Origin: Pseudarthrobacter defluvii
GTDB lineage: Bacteria; Actinomycetota; Actinomycetes; Actinomycetales; Micrococcaceae
Direction: 5' to 3'
Assembly: GCF_030323865.1 (NCBI RefSeq)
Contig: NZ_CP066363.1
Span: forward strand, 111,022 to 175,021
DNA length: 64,000 bases
Below the pieces are notes generated by a model. That model saw nothing but the letters and a program-made list of their open reading frames with translations, was not told the origin of the DNA and searched no databases. Made by a program: the position numbers and the translations under genes. Positions 42,372 through 51,350 of this stretch are shown in pieces; within the stretch, counting starts at the first letter, position 1; each line of letters opens with the position of its first letter.

Positions 42372-42710
42372 TTACGGAGTTCCGGGGGCGTCGCCCGGAT
42401 CGGTGTGCTCACCGGTCTGTTCGACGTTCGGTCCGGTATCACCGGGGGCTTCAGGGGCGTCTGCCTTTTCGGTTCCCTCGGCCGCGCCCGGGGCGTCGGC
42501 GGCGTCGCCGGGCGTGGCCTTCTCCACCGTGCCCGGCGCGTCGGCCGTGTCACCCGGGGTGGGGGTATCCGCGGTGACGGACTGGGTGGTGGTCGGTGAC
42601 GGGGAGGGGGTGGCAGCGTTTGCTGCCCCGATGCCGAGTCCGGCCAGGCCGAGGACTCCTGCGCTGACGATGACGATTTTTGTCCTGGCTTTCAGGTCTT
42701 TGACGTTCAT
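42372..42710 (-). CDS. Small secreted Pro/Thr/Ala-rich protein
   Basis: ATG 42710 has a GGAG ribosome-binding site. The product has 112 residues: a signal peptide (IVIVSAGVLGLAGLGIGAANA) ending near residue 32 and then a low-complexity acidic tail with repeats of GDTADAPG and GDAADAPG. It is presumably secreted or wall-associated and disordered. It is divergent from the histidine kinase, and both share the CTGAG-rich intergenic region. Function unknown. Confidence 0.7.
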   Translation of the reverse strand: MNVKDLKARTKIVIVSAGVLGLAGLGIGAANAATPSPSPTTTQSVTADTPTPGDTADAPGTVEKATPGDAADAPGAAEGTEKADAPEAPGDTGPNVEQTGEHTDPGDAPGTP

Positions 42711-42792
42711 GTCCGGCTCCTTTCGTGGCGGGTTGCGGGTCCGCCGGCGCCTCCCGGTGCGGGGGGCTATGGATCCAGTGTGTCCCGCGGGA

Positions 42793-42830
42793 CCTGAGAG
42801 GACCCTTAACCCGGTTGAGATCCCGCTGAA
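42793..42830 (+). promoter_or_regulatory. CTGAG-type repeat array at histidine kinase promoter
   Basis: Four imperfect copies, CCTGAG (42793), CCTTAA (42804), GTTGAG (42814) and GCTGAA (42825), occur at 10-11-bp steps. A TACCCT -10-like hexamer follows near 42841. The array serves the rightward kinase gene and possibly the divergent secreted-protein gene. Confidence 0.5.
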
Positions 42831-42896
42831 CCGGATCCGGTACCCTGCCACGGGAGGGGTTTGGTATCTGCACCGTGCCGGGCCCATCCTTGGATT

Positions 42897-44351
42897 ATGG
42901 ATACTGACCGGGTTCTGCCCTCTGCCGGCGGCGCGCGGTGGGGTGTGCGCAAGCGCGCCACGGCAACTGCGGTTCTGGTGGTTGCGGCGGCTCTGGCCGT
43001 GGGCGGGCTGGTCCTGCTCGTGTTGCTGCAGACCTCTCTGGTCGCTTCAACGGAAACGGCCGCCCGGCGGCAGGCGGCGGATGTGATCGCGCAGATCTCC
43101 GGGCAGGATGTCGCCGAAGCGGGCCAATACATTGTCTCGACCGCCCACACCGGCCAGTATGTGCAGATCCTTACTCCCGGCGGGGCGGTTTTTGCCGCCT
43201 CGGTGCCGGCGGCGAAGACGGTTGCCCTCACTTCCCTGCGGCCCGGTCACGGGCAGACTCTTACGCAGGATGTGTCCGGGCTGCCCAGTCTGCGCGATGA
43301 TGATGATTTCCTGATCGTCGCGACCGGCGCCGACGTCGGCGGTCGCCTTTACACCGTCGTCGTGGCCGCGACGGTGCAGGTCCAGGCGGATACGGTGTCC
43401 ACCGTGGCCTGGTTCATCCTCGGAGCCACCCCGCTGTTACTGGTAGTTGTGGGCGTGTCGGTCTGGGTGCTGGTGGGCCGGTCTCTGCGGCAGGTTGAAC
43501 GGATCCGCGGCCAGGTCGCAGGGATCAGCGCCCGGAACCTGGACGGCCGCGTTGACGTCCCGCCGACCAGTGATGAGATCCAGGCGCTGGCGGAGACGAT
43601 GAACATGATGCTGGGCAGGCTGCAGGCCTCGGACCAGGAACAGCGCCGCTTCGTCTCGGATGCCAGCCATGAACTCCGCAGCCCGCTCGCGACTCTCAGT
43701 GCCGGTGTGGAGATCGCCGCCGCCGACGCCTCGGGGGCGACGTGGGAACACATGAAAACCGTTCTCGCCGGCGAAACGGCCCGCATGCGGTATCTGGTCG
43801 AGGATCTGTTGACCCTGGCCAAAACGAACGACGGCGGCCTGCGCCTGGAAACTACAGATGTGGACCTCGACGATGTCCTGAACGAAGAAGTCCGCCGGTT
43901 GCGCTCCACCAGCACCCGCCGGATCGAAGCCAGCCTCGAACCCTCCCGGATCACCGGGGACCCGCGGCGCCTGGGGCAGGTCATACGCAATGTCCTGGAC
44001 AACGCCGACCGGCACGCCGCGTCCCGGATCGGCATCACGTTGCGCAACACCGGCAGCGGGGCACAGATCACGATCGATAACGACGGCCCGCCGGTGCCGG
44101 CGGCCGACCGGGAACGGATCTTTGAACGGTTCGTCCGGCTGGATCAAAGCCGGTCCCGCGAAAGCGGCGGCAGCGGCCTTGGTCTGGCCATCGCCGCCGG
44201 CATCATGACAGCCCACCACGGCTGGATCCGCACCGGCGAGACCCTCGGCGGCGGATGCCGCTTCGAACTGGGCTTCGCCCCGGCACCGGAACCCCGCCAA
44301 CCAAAGGACCCGGTCACGGCGGGAGACCCGCGGGCGCCGGATACCCCGTAA
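42897..44351 (+). CDS. Sensor histidine kinase
   Basis: ATG 42897 is preferred over an upstream in-frame GTG/ATG at 42861. The product is 484 residues. Two membrane helices (about residues 20-48 and 165-188) flank an extracytoplasmic sensor of about 115 residues. HAMP follows, then the dimerisation box with phosphorylated His258 (SDASHELRSPL) and the ATPase domain (NVLDNADRHA, FERFVRLDQSRSRESGGSGLGLAI). It is convergent with its probable partner, the OmpR-type regulator at 44855-45538, with a small secreted-protein gene between them. This is an unusual arrangement for a two-component pair. Promoter repeats suggest autoregulation. Confidence 0.92.
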   Translation: MDTDRVLPSAGGARWGVRKRATATAVLVVAAALAVGGLVLLVLLQTSLVASTETAARRQAADVIAQISGQDVAEAGQYIVSTAHTGQYVQILTPGGAVFAASVPAAKTVALTSLRPGHGQTLTQDVSGLPSLRDDDDFLIVATGADVGGRLYTVVVAATVQVQADTVSTVAWFILGATPLLLVVVGVSVWVLVGRSLRQVERIRGQVAGISARNLDGRVDVPPTSDEIQALAETMNMMLGRLQASDQEQRRFVSDASHELRSPLATLSAGVEIAAADASGATWEHMKTVLAGETARMRYLVEDLLTLAKTNDGGLRLETTDVDLDDVLNEEVRRLRSTSTRRIEASLEPSRITGDPRRLGQVIRNVLDNADRHAASRIGITLRNTGSGAQITIDNDGPPVPAADRERIFERFVRLDQSRSRESGGSGLGLAIAAGIMTAHHGWIRTGETLGGGCRFELGFAPAPEPRQPKDPVTAGDPRAPDTP

Positions 44352-44481
44352 GTGTCCGGCCGGCTTCGCAGCCATCCGGGAGCCCCGGCCCGGCGCCGGC
44401 GGTATCCGGACCGCGGAAGCCGGGGTTGCGGGACGGATCGTCACAGCGGTTCCTCAGCAGCGGTGAGGAAGTGTGGTCCCC

Positions 44482-44763
44482 ATGAACCTTCGCAGCATAC
44501 CCGGCACCGCTTTGGCGGTCGTCGTCGTTTTGAGCCTCGGCATGGGCTCGGCGTCCGCGGCGGAGCACGGAAAAACCCTGCCGCCGGCGACACCTGCCCA
44601 CACTGCCGCCCCGGCAGTTCACCGTCCCGGCGGTTCTGACCTGGACGTCCTCACCGGCTACCCCAAGGAAGTCCACACCGATGAGCGGCTGATCGAGGAG
44701 GAACTCGAATTCGGCGAAGCCGCCCCGCACACACACCGGCGGTTCCACGCCGGCACCGCCTAA
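44482..44763 (+). CDS. Small secreted protein between kinase and regulator
   Basis: ATG 44482 has a GAGGAAG ribosome-binding site; a GTG at 44473 is an alternative. The product is 93 residues with a signal peptide ending ASAAEHG. A His/Pro-rich linker follows, then an acidic helix DERLIEEELEFGEA and the basic end HTHRRFHAGTA. Its placement downstream of the kinase on the same strand suggests that it may modulate sensing, for example as a ligand or metal-binding accessory (several His). That is speculation; the family is unknown. Confidence 0.65.
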   Translation: MNLRSIPGTALAVVVVLSLGMGSASAAEHGKTLPPATPAHTAAPAVHRPGGSDLDVLTGYPKEVHTDERLIEEELEFGEAAPHTHRRFHAGTA

Positions 44764-44854
44764 GCCAGCCCCGGCCCGACCGGCGCCGGAACCTCCGCAG
44801 GCGGCCTCAGGCACCGCGACGGACCCAGGACAATCAGGACAAGGGCGGAGTTTT

Positions 44855-45538
44855 TTACCCGGCCGGCCGGTCGGCGCCCAGCATGTACCCCATGCCCCGG
44901 ACCGTGGCCAAGGTCTGCAGCCCGAACGGGGCATCGATCTTGCGCCGCAGGTAGCCGATATAGACCTCCACCACGTTGTCGCCGCCTTCAAACGCCGGAT
45001 CCCAGACGTTGTCGAGGATCTGGGCTTTGGACACGACCTGGCCATGGCTGCGCATCAGGTAATGCAGCAGACCGTACTCCCGGGCCGTCAGTTCGATGAC
45101 GGTATCGCCCCGGCGCACGCTGCGGCTGCCCGGGTCCAACGTCAGCGAACCCACCGTGAGGGTGACAGGCCGCTCCGGCGCGCCCCGCCGGATCAGGGCA
45201 CGGATCCGGGCAACGAGGACGATAAAGCTGAAAGGCTTGGTCAGGTAATCATCAGCTCCCAGATCGAAGGCGTCCGTCTGGTCGTATTCCCCGTCCTTGG
45301 CCGTCAGCATCAGCACCGGGGTCCAGACCAGCCGCTCCCGCAACTCCTTCAGAACGTCGTAACCGTTCTTGAGCGGAAGCATCAGATCCAACAAAATCAC
45401 GTCGTACGCGTTCTCCGTCGCAGCCCACAAACCACTGACACCATCATGGGTGACATCCACGACGAACCCCTCGTTGACCAGCCCGCGCCGGACCGTCTCG
45501 GCCAGCATCTTTTCGTCCTCGACCAGCAGAACCCGCAT
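44855..45538 (-). CDS. OmpR/PhoP-family response regulator
   Basis: The product has 227 residues. The receiver domain holds acidic residues Glu7/Asp8/Glu9, the phospho-acceptor Asp51 (VILLDLMLP), Thr79 and Lys101 (DYLTKPF). The C-terminal winged helix follows (LTAREYGLLHYLMRSHGQVV, VVEVYIGYLRRKID). It would bind direct repeats spaced about 11 bp, exactly the pattern seen upstream of several genes here. It is convergent with the kinase and divergent from the PAP2 gene. Tandem boxes in that shared spacer indicate autoregulation. Confidence 0.95.
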   Translation of the reverse strand: MRVLLVEDEKMLAETVRRGLVNEGFVVDVTHDGVSGLWAATENAYDVILLDLMLPLKNGYDVLKELRERLVWTPVLMLTAKDGEYDQTDAFDLGADDYLTKPFSFIVLVARIRALIRRGAPERPVTLTVGSLTLDPGSRSVRRGDTVIELTAREYGLLHYLMRSHGQVVSKAQILDNVWDPAFEGGDNVVEVYIGYLRRKIDAPFGLQTLATVRGMGYMLGADRPAG

Positions 45539-45593
45539 GTCCGCACCCCTTTCCTTTGATAGTTGCAGTATCCCGGAGTCCTGTTGTGCGGAA

Positions 45594-45631
45594 CCTGAGA
45601 AACGTCGAAGCCCCTCTCAGGTTCTTCTCAG
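45594..45631. promoter_or_regulatory. CTGAG/CTCAG boxes between response regulator and PAP2 genes
   Basis: CTCAG occurs at 45616-45620 and 45627-45631 (11-bp period). An inverted CCTGAGAA lies at 45594-45601. The regulator's strand has a GATACT -10-like hexamer near 45565. The region can serve both divergent genes. Confidence 0.55.
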
Positions 45632-45694
45632 AGCCGGTGCCGCAAGCTGGTGGCACGCCCCGCGCATCAGCACTCGAACTGTCAGGACTGCACC

Positions 45695-46423
45695 ATGGAT
45701 ACCTCCCCGGCCCGCCGGAGCACAATATTTCCCGGACTTCAGTCCTGGTGGTGGGTCACCGTGGCTGCCTCCATCTTCGCCACCACCGCCGCGGCCGGAA
45801 TGGTGGCGAAGTCTTTCGGGCCGGTGTCACCGGAACTGGGACTGGACATTGCCCTGAGCCACGGCCGAAACAGTGCCCTAACCGGGTTGAGCGAAGCCAT
45901 CCACTACGGACTGGGACCGGTTGGAGCGGTGACGCTCGTCCTGGTCATCTGCCTGTACCTGCTCGGGGTCCGCCGCAACCCGGTGCAGGCGGTGGCGTTC
46001 GGGTCCGTCGTCGCCGCCGGCTGGCTGGCCTCATCTGCGGTCAAAGCACTGGTGGGCCGCTCCCGGCCGCCGGGGGACGTGACAGCGTCCCTGGTCGTTG
46101 AAACAGGCCACAACAGTTTCCCCTCCGGCCACACGGCCTTCGCCGTCTCCCTGGTCCTCGCCGCCGTGCTGGTCCTGGCCCGCAGCAAGGGTCAACGGCT
46201 GGCAGCGCTGGTCGCGGGTTCGCTTTTCGCGGCAGTCGTCGCGTTCTCCCGCCTTTACCTCGGGGTCCATTACCTCAGTGACGTGGTCGGTTCGGTGTTC
46301 ATCAGCACCGCGGCGGTCCTGGCCTGGTTGCCGGTATGGAATACCCTCATTGCACCCCGGATCGACCGCGTGCAGCTGATCCGGAAGTTAGACCGCACGG
46401 CCACGGACCGTACCCGGGGGTAA
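45695..46423 (+). CDS. PAP2-family membrane phosphatase
   Basis: ATG 45695 (MDTSPARR) is preferred over an upstream frame start at 45650. The product is 242 residues with five to six membrane helices. The three PAP2 phosphatase motifs are present: KALVGRSRPP, PSGHTAF and SRLYLGVHYLSDVV, which carry the catalytic residues. Such enzymes dephosphorylate lipid pyrophosphates such as undecaprenyl pyrophosphate or phosphatidic acid at the outer face of the membrane. It follows the two-component boxes and precedes the MprF-like gene on the same strand by 70 bp, probably forming an operon. Confidence 0.9.
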   Translation: MDTSPARRSTIFPGLQSWWWVTVAASIFATTAAAGMVAKSFGPVSPELGLDIALSHGRNSALTGLSEAIHYGLGPVGAVTLVLVICLYLLGVRRNPVQAVAFGSVVAAGWLASSAVKALVGRSRPPGDVTASLVVETGHNSFPSGHTAFAVSLVLAAVLVLARSKGQRLAALVAGSLFAAVVAFSRLYLGVHYLSDVVGSVFISTAAVLAWLPVWNTLIAPRIDRVQLIRKLDRTATDRTRG

Positions 46424-46493
46424 CCCGGGCGGAAAGAGGCCCTGGAGGGCCACTCCCGTGTCAGCGTGCTACCCCTCCGTTGAAAGGAACCCT

Positions 46494-49175
46494 GTGGCTG
46501 CGACCCCTCAGGAGCCCGGGAAACCGGTCATTCCAAGGGCACTGGCCTTTGCGCTCCGGCAGCTGCGCCGCGCGCCGGCCACACTTGGCTGGATTTTCAT
46601 TTTTTGGGCCGCCGGAGCGGTGTCGTCCAGTCTCATCGACGGCCCGTCCGGGACCCTGCGCCCGAACGTGGCCGCGGCGGCACACTCTGTGCCCGGCCAC
46701 TGGTGGGCGCTGCCCGCCTCAGGTTTCTGGGCGCATAATCTGACCGGGTACCTGCTCGGAAGTGCCCTGACCCTGGTGGTGGGGCTGGCCCTGGAACCAC
46801 GGATGGGCAGTGCACGGTTCGCTGCAGCCGCCCTTGGCTCCCAGATCCTGGGAATCGCCGCCGCTCTTGGCTTCCTGGCCGCCGCGCACCAGGTGATGGG
46901 TGCCTGGACACGCGAAATGAGCGGGCACCTCTTCCTCGGCCCCAGTGCACTCATCACCGGGGCACTCATGGCCGGCACGGCGACCATGTCCACCCTCTGG
47001 CGGCGCCGGATCCGCCTGGCCGTCTTCGCCCTGCTGATTCTGCTGGCCCTCTATACAGGCGGGTTCGCGGATTTGGTCCGGCTCGGAGCCGCCGTTGCCG
47101 GCGCCCTCCTCGGCCCGGTCCTGCATGGCAGGGCACCCCGGTTCGGCCGTCCCGTGACCTCCCGGCACGAAGGCCGGGTCCTGGTCGCCCTGCTGGTGGC
47201 CGTGTCCGCCGTCGGACCTGTCGTCGCCGGCCTGGCCCCGCACGCCGCCGGGCCCCTCTCGGTGTTGCGGTTCCTGTTTACGAACATCCAGCCCGTAGAC
47301 CCGCAGACACTCCAAAGCCTCTGCACAGAACCTGGACAGGCCAAGGAATGCGCGAGGGCGCAACTGCAGCTGCGCGCCGGTGCCGGCGGGATCTTCATGG
47401 CCGTCCTCCCGTCGTTCTTGTTGCTGCTGCTCTCCGACGGGCTGCGGCGGGGACGCCGCTTCGCCTGGGCCGGCGCCGTGCTGATCGAGCTGGCATTGTC
47501 CGTTCTGGCAGGAATCACCATTGCCGCAGCGTTGTCCCCGGCGTCCCCAAACACCGCTGCCGGCGAAGCGGCGGGCCCTATCGAGGTCCCCGGCTACACA
47601 CACCCGTTGGCCCTGATACTGCCGCTGCTGCTGCCGGTGGCACTGACGCTGGTGCTGCTGCTGACCCGCAAATTGTTCCCCCTCACCGCCCCGGCAGGAA
47701 CCTACCGGAGCCTCGCGGTCAGCGCCGGGAAAACAGCCGCCGCCCTGGCCTCGGTCTACCTGCTCGCCGGCATCCTCCTGGCCCCCGGCTTCACGCCCGC
47801 TCCGGCGCCGCTTGACCTGCTGGCCGATATTCCCGACAGGTTCCTGCCGCTGGGATACCTGCTCGATCTCTCCCCGGCGTTCTTCCCCCAAAGCACCCCC
47901 GCGGTCATCCTCTATGAAGGCACCGGCACCGTCTTCTGGGCCGTCACCGCCGTCCTGATCCTCAAAACATTCCTGCACCCGGTCCCGGCCCAGCACGTCG
48001 CTGGGACCGCCCGGGCCCGGGAAATTCTGAAAACAGGGCAGGGCAGCACCCTGTCATGGATGACAACCTGGCCGGGGAACACCTACTGGTTCTCCGCCAC
48101 CGGAGAAAGCTTCATTGCCTACCGGACCATCGCCGGAATCGCCCTGACCCTTGGAGGCCCGGTCGGCCCCGGGCACCAGGGAAAGTCCTCTTTGGCGGAG
48201 TTCACAGCATTCTGCACCGGTCACGGCTGGACACCGTGCTTCTACTCCGTACCCCAACACCTGCGCGACCACGCAGCTTCTCTTGGCTGGGGATCCGTGC
48301 AGGTAGCCCAGGAAACCATTCTGGAACTGGGCACGCTGTCCTTCAAAGGAAAAAAATTCCAGGACATCCGCACGGCCCTGAACAACGCGGTCAAAAACGG
48401 GATCCGCGCCGAATGGACCACCTACCATGACGCACCCCTCACCCTGTCCGCCCAGATCCAGGAAATCTCCGAAGAATGGGTAGCCGATAAAAAGGTCCCG
48501 GAAATGGGCTTCACCCTCGGCGGCCTGGACGAACTCAACGACCCCAACGTCCGCCTGCTGCTCGCCATTGACGACACCCACCAGATCCACGCCGTTACTT
48601 CCTGGCTGCCCGTCTACCGCAACGGCGCTATCGAAGGCTGGACCCTGGACTTCATGCGGCGCCGCAGCACAGGGTTCCGTGCCGGCATTGAATTCCTCAT
48701 CGCCTCCGCAGCCCTGGACCTCCAAGCCGAGCGCTGCCGCTATATCAGTCTCTCCGGAGCACCACTGGCCCGGCTGGGCGGCACCACACCATCCACCGTG
48801 GAAACCCCCGAAACGGGAGGAACCGGCGGTCTCGACCGCTTCCTAGGCCGGCTCGGCGCGGCCCTGGAACCTGTCTACGGGTTCAGGTCCCTGCTGGCAT
48901 TCAAAGCGAAGTTCCAGCCCCGCTATGAACCCCTGTACATGCTCTACCCTGACGCGGCCGCCCTTCCGGCCATCGGCAACGCCATCACCCGCGCATACCT
49001 CCCCGCCATCAAACTCCGCGAAACCCTGACGCTGGCCCGCCATGTCCTCGGACGCGCCAAATACAAAAAACTTCCCATCAAACACGCCCGACAGACCGGC
49101 CACCAGTCACCCTCCCGAAACCCCGGTGAGGCGCAAACGGTGAAACCTCACGCCGCGACACCGCCGCGGCCGTAA
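46494..49175 (+). CDS. MprF-like phosphatidylglycerol aminoacyltransferase with rhomboid-like N-terminus
   Basis: GTG 46494 has AAAGGA 6 nt upstream. The product is 893 residues. The N-terminal part has a rhomboid-like helix set (GSALTLVVGLALEPRMGS, FLGPSALITGALMAG), then further membrane helices to about 520. The C-terminal 340 residues form the DUF2156/MprF synthase domain (TWPGNTYWFSATGESFIAYR, GFTLGGLDE, YISLSGAPLA, RYEPLYMLYPD). MprF enzymes add lysine or alanine to phosphatidylglycerol, lowering surface charge and giving resistance to cationic peptides. It follows the PAP2 gene. The amino acid used cannot be predicted from sequence alone. Confidence 0.88.
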   Translation: MAATPQEPGKPVIPRALAFALRQLRRAPATLGWIFIFWAAGAVSSSLIDGPSGTLRPNVAAAAHSVPGHWWALPASGFWAHNLTGYLLGSALTLVVGLALEPRMGSARFAAAALGSQILGIAAALGFLAAAHQVMGAWTREMSGHLFLGPSALITGALMAGTATMSTLWRRRIRLAVFALLILLALYTGGFADLVRLGAAVAGALLGPVLHGRAPRFGRPVTSRHEGRVLVALLVAVSAVGPVVAGLAPHAAGPLSVLRFLFTNIQPVDPQTLQSLCTEPGQAKECARAQLQLRAGAGGIFMAVLPSFLLLLLSDGLRRGRRFAWAGAVLIELALSVLAGITIAAALSPASPNTAAGEAAGPIEVPGYTHPLALILPLLLPVALTLVLLLTRKLFPLTAPAGTYRSLAVSAGKTAAALASVYLLAGILLAPGFTPAPAPLDLLADIPDRFLPLGYLLDLSPAFFPQSTPAVILYEGTGTVFWAVTAVLILKTFLHPVPAQHVAGTARAREILKTGQGSTLSWMTTWPGNTYWFSATGESFIAYRTIAGIALTLGGPVGPGHQGKSSLAEFTAFCTGHGWTPCFYSVPQHLRDHAASLGWGSVQVAQETILELGTLSFKGKKFQDIRTALNNAVKNGIRAEWTTYHDAPLTLSAQIQEISEEWVADKKVPEMGFTLGGLDELNDPNVRLLLAIDDTHQIHAVTSWLPVYRNGAIEGWTLDFMRRRSTGFRAGIEFLIASAALDLQAERCRYISLSGAPLARLGGTTPSTVETPETGGTGGLDRFLGRLGAALEPVYGFRSLLAFKAKFQPRYEPLYMLYPDAAALPAIGNAITRAYLPAIKLRETLTLARHVLGRAKYKKLPIKHARQTGHQSPSRNPGEAQTVKPHAATPPRP

Positions 49176-49264
49176 CAACCGGTGCCCCCTCCGCCGGCCC
49201 AGGACGGCAAACGCGGCCGCAAACGAAGGACCCCCTTCACCTCCCCTTTGCGGAGAGGCGTTTC

Positions 49265-50368
49265 CTAGGGACCGGAACGGTAAACGTCGGTCCCGAAGGT
49301 GTTGACCCCCGGTTCGCCGGCGCCCGCGAGACGGGGCAGGGCGAAGATGTCTTCCATGGTGGCCAGCAGGCTGTAATGGTTGTAGGGGCGGTCCGAGCTG
49401 CTGCCCGGGGCGGTGAATGGGGAGAGCACCAGGGCGCCGACCTTTCCTCCAGTCGTGCCGCCGGTGACGCCCGTCGAGGGGCCGACGGCCCCGCCGTCGG
49501 CCTCGTCAAAGGTGATCACGAGCATGCCGTCCTGCTGGTAGGCGGGGGAGGCCAGGATCGCCGGCACCTGGCTCTTCAACCATTCATCCGCCGTACCGAG
49601 GCCGCCGGCGGTCCCGTCCACGCAGGGACTGTCGTGCCCGTCGTGGCAGAGGTTAGGGGTGATGTAGGAGAGGTTGGCCGTGGTGTTGACCGACTGCAGG
49701 TCCTTTGCGAGCTTGGAGTAGTTGACGACGTTTTTGGCGCAGTCCGGGGTGGAGGTCAGGGAACGGAAATAAACGAACGGGTTGTGGCGGGTGCCGTACT
49801 GGTCACCGGGGGAGGCCGCCACATGTTCGTCGACGGCACCGAGCTCCGGGTGCTGGCAGGGTGCGGACATGTCTTCCATGTAGCCGCGCCAGGCTTTCGC
49901 CTTGGCGTTCAGTTGCCCGGCGATGGTGGGCACCTCGGCAGGGAACACACACCCGTCGCCCATCAGCCGTCCCTGTGAATCAACACCCGTGCCGGTAAAC
50001 GGCGTGTAGACGGGGCAGTCCTTTTTGGTGCTCATGTTAGGCGGCTGCCCGGAGATCTGGGCGAGATAATTAGGCAGCGAGTTGTGCGAGATGCCGTAAT
50101 AGTTGGTCAGCAGCACGCCTTGGGCGCGCAGAGTTCCGGAGAGGTACGGGGCCGGGGAGCCGCTGTCCCACACCCGGTCATAACCCTTGTTCTCCAGATT
50201 GATCACGAACACGTGGCCCGGCGTGCCGGCCCGTTGTCCCTGCACCGGCCCACCCTGCGACTGGCAGGCCGCCGCCGTGACGACGAGGGCGACCATCGCC
50301 ATCAGCGTGGCGGTCTGGGATCGCCGCGGGAGCGTGCTCTTCCGTAACGAACGAGTTCGGGCTGTCAC
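49265..50368 (-). CDS. Secreted phosphoesterase (acid phosphatase/phospholipase C-like)
   Basis: The product has 367 residues. A signal peptide ends at a lipobox-like TAAAC (Cys35). The phosphoesterase domain starts with HVFVINLENKGYDRVW, followed by TNYYGISHNSLPNYLAQISG. Later come DDTDGH-like HDGHDSPC and LVITFDEADGG, which hold metal or catalytic residues of the AcpA/phospholipase C family. It would hydrolyse phosphate esters outside the cell. It is convergent with the MprF gene and lies upstream of DedA copy 2. Its link to the two-component system is by location only; no clear tandem box precedes it. Confidence 0.85.
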   Translation of the reverse strand: MTARTRSLRKSTLPRRSQTATLMAMVALVVTAAACQSQGGPVQGQRAGTPGHVFVINLENKGYDRVWDSGSPAPYLSGTLRAQGVLLTNYYGISHNSLPNYLAQISGQPPNMSTKKDCPVYTPFTGTGVDSQGRLMGDGCVFPAEVPTIAGQLNAKAKAWRGYMEDMSAPCQHPELGAVDEHVAASPGDQYGTRHNPFVYFRSLTSTPDCAKNVVNYSKLAKDLQSVNTTANLSYITPNLCHDGHDSPCVDGTAGGLGTADEWLKSQVPAILASPAYQQDGMLVITFDEADGGAVGPSTGVTGGTTGGKVGALVLSPFTAPGSSSDRPYNHYSLLATMEDIFALPRLAGAGEPGVNTFGTDVYRSGP

Positions 50369-50564
50369 GCTGAGCTCCTGTCCTCAGAATTTTCCTCGAC
50401 GGATACCCCTGCGGTGACGCCGCCGCAAAGTTCCCGGCCCCTGCGACTGAGCCTGCCAGAAATGAGCCTTTGGGATGCTCTGATCTTCCTGCGGGCAACC
50501 GGTGAAGGAGCAGCCGCCGGAAAGAGCTTCGGCCGGTCCCCAGCGCCTGCGTCCCTTACCTTGT

Positions 50565-51269
50565 TCAGCATCTTTCGTGCTCCCGTCCCTGAGCGGCGGC
50601 GGTACGTCGTCGGCTCTTGAGCAGTTCCACTGCGATGGGGACGAAAGAGATTGCAACGATGACAACGAAAATCAGGTCAATGTTCGAACCGATCCACTCG
50701 TAGCGTCCCAGCCAGAACCCGAGCAACGTCACCCCTACGCCCCACAAGGCAGCCCCGATGGCGTTAAAGGCGAAGAAGGAACGGTAACTCATCCCGGCGA
50801 CGCCGGCCGTGACCGGAAGGAACGTCCGCACCACCGGAACAAAGCGGGCCAGAACAACGGACCGGCGTCCGTACTTCTCGAAAAAGCGGTGCGCCTGGTC
50901 CACGTATCTGCGTTTGAAAAACCGGGAATCCTCTTTCCGAAATACCGCGGGCCCCGCTTTGCGGCCGATCAGATACCCGGCCTGGTCGCCTACGAAAGCG
51001 GCCACGAACGCGGCGGCCGCCAGAAACAGAATATTCACCTGAATAGTGCCGGTGGCCACCAGCAATCCCGCCGTGAACAGAAGCGAATCCCCCGGCAGGA
51101 AGAACCCGACCAGAAGACCGGTCTCGACGAACAGGAACACACACACGACCCCGACGACCCATGGAGCCAAGGCAGGATCACGCAGGAACTCGTTCGGATC
51201 AAGCCACGGCGGGAGCAGCCCGGCAACGGGTCGGGACAACACACCGGCAGGCAGCGCCAAAGAAACCAT
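50565..51269 (-). CDS. DedA-family membrane protein, copy 2
   Basis: ATG 51269 is preferred; a GTG at 51278 is in frame. The product is about 234 residues with DedA features: VCVFLFVETGLLVGFFLPGD, GDQAGYLIGRKAG and the RFVPVVRTFLPVTAGVAGMSYRSFFAFN signature with the conserved Arg pair. A GCTGAG tandem box lies 15-30 bp upstream. A -10-like TACGGT sits so close to the ATG that the mRNA is probably leaderless. It differs in sequence from copy 1 at 36758-37426. Likely roles are phospholipid or undecaprenyl phosphate translocation. Confidence 0.9.
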   Translation of the reverse strand: MVSLALPAGVLSRPVAGLLPPWLDPNEFLRDPALAPWVVGVVCVFLFVETGLLVGFFLPGDSLLFTAGLLVATGTIQVNILFLAAAAFVAAFVGDQAGYLIGRKAGPAVFRKEDSRFFKRRYVDQAHRFFEKYGRRSVVLARFVPVVRTFLPVTAGVAGMSYRSFFAFNAIGAALWGVGVTLLGFWLGRYEWIGSNIDLIFVVIVAISFVPIAVELLKSRRRTAAAQGREHERC

Positions 51270-51292
51270 GGCCCTCACCGTAGGGCAACCAT

Positions 51293-51309
51293 GCTGAGCA
51301 GACGCTGAG
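51293..51309 (-). promoter_or_regulatory. Tandem GCTGAG box at DedA copy 2 promoter
   Basis: GCTGAG occurs exactly twice, at 51293-51298 and 51304-51309 (11-bp period). It lies directly upstream of the -10-like hexamer of DedA copy 2. This is the closest promoter-proximal example of the box family in the island. Confidence 0.6.
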
Positions 51310-51350
51310 AACAGCTGCCCGGTGCAATCCGCAACGACCGGGCCCGTTCC

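Noticed and set aside
42230..42599. Open frames on both strands over the secreted-protein tail
   Set aside because: They are mirror frames of the low-complexity Gly/Asp/Ala repeats in the 112-aa secreted protein.
50370..50466. CTGAG copies upstream of the secreted phosphoesterase as a further regulator box
   Set aside because: The copies are inverted or about 15 bp apart, so they do not fit the 11-bp direct-repeat rule of the other sites.
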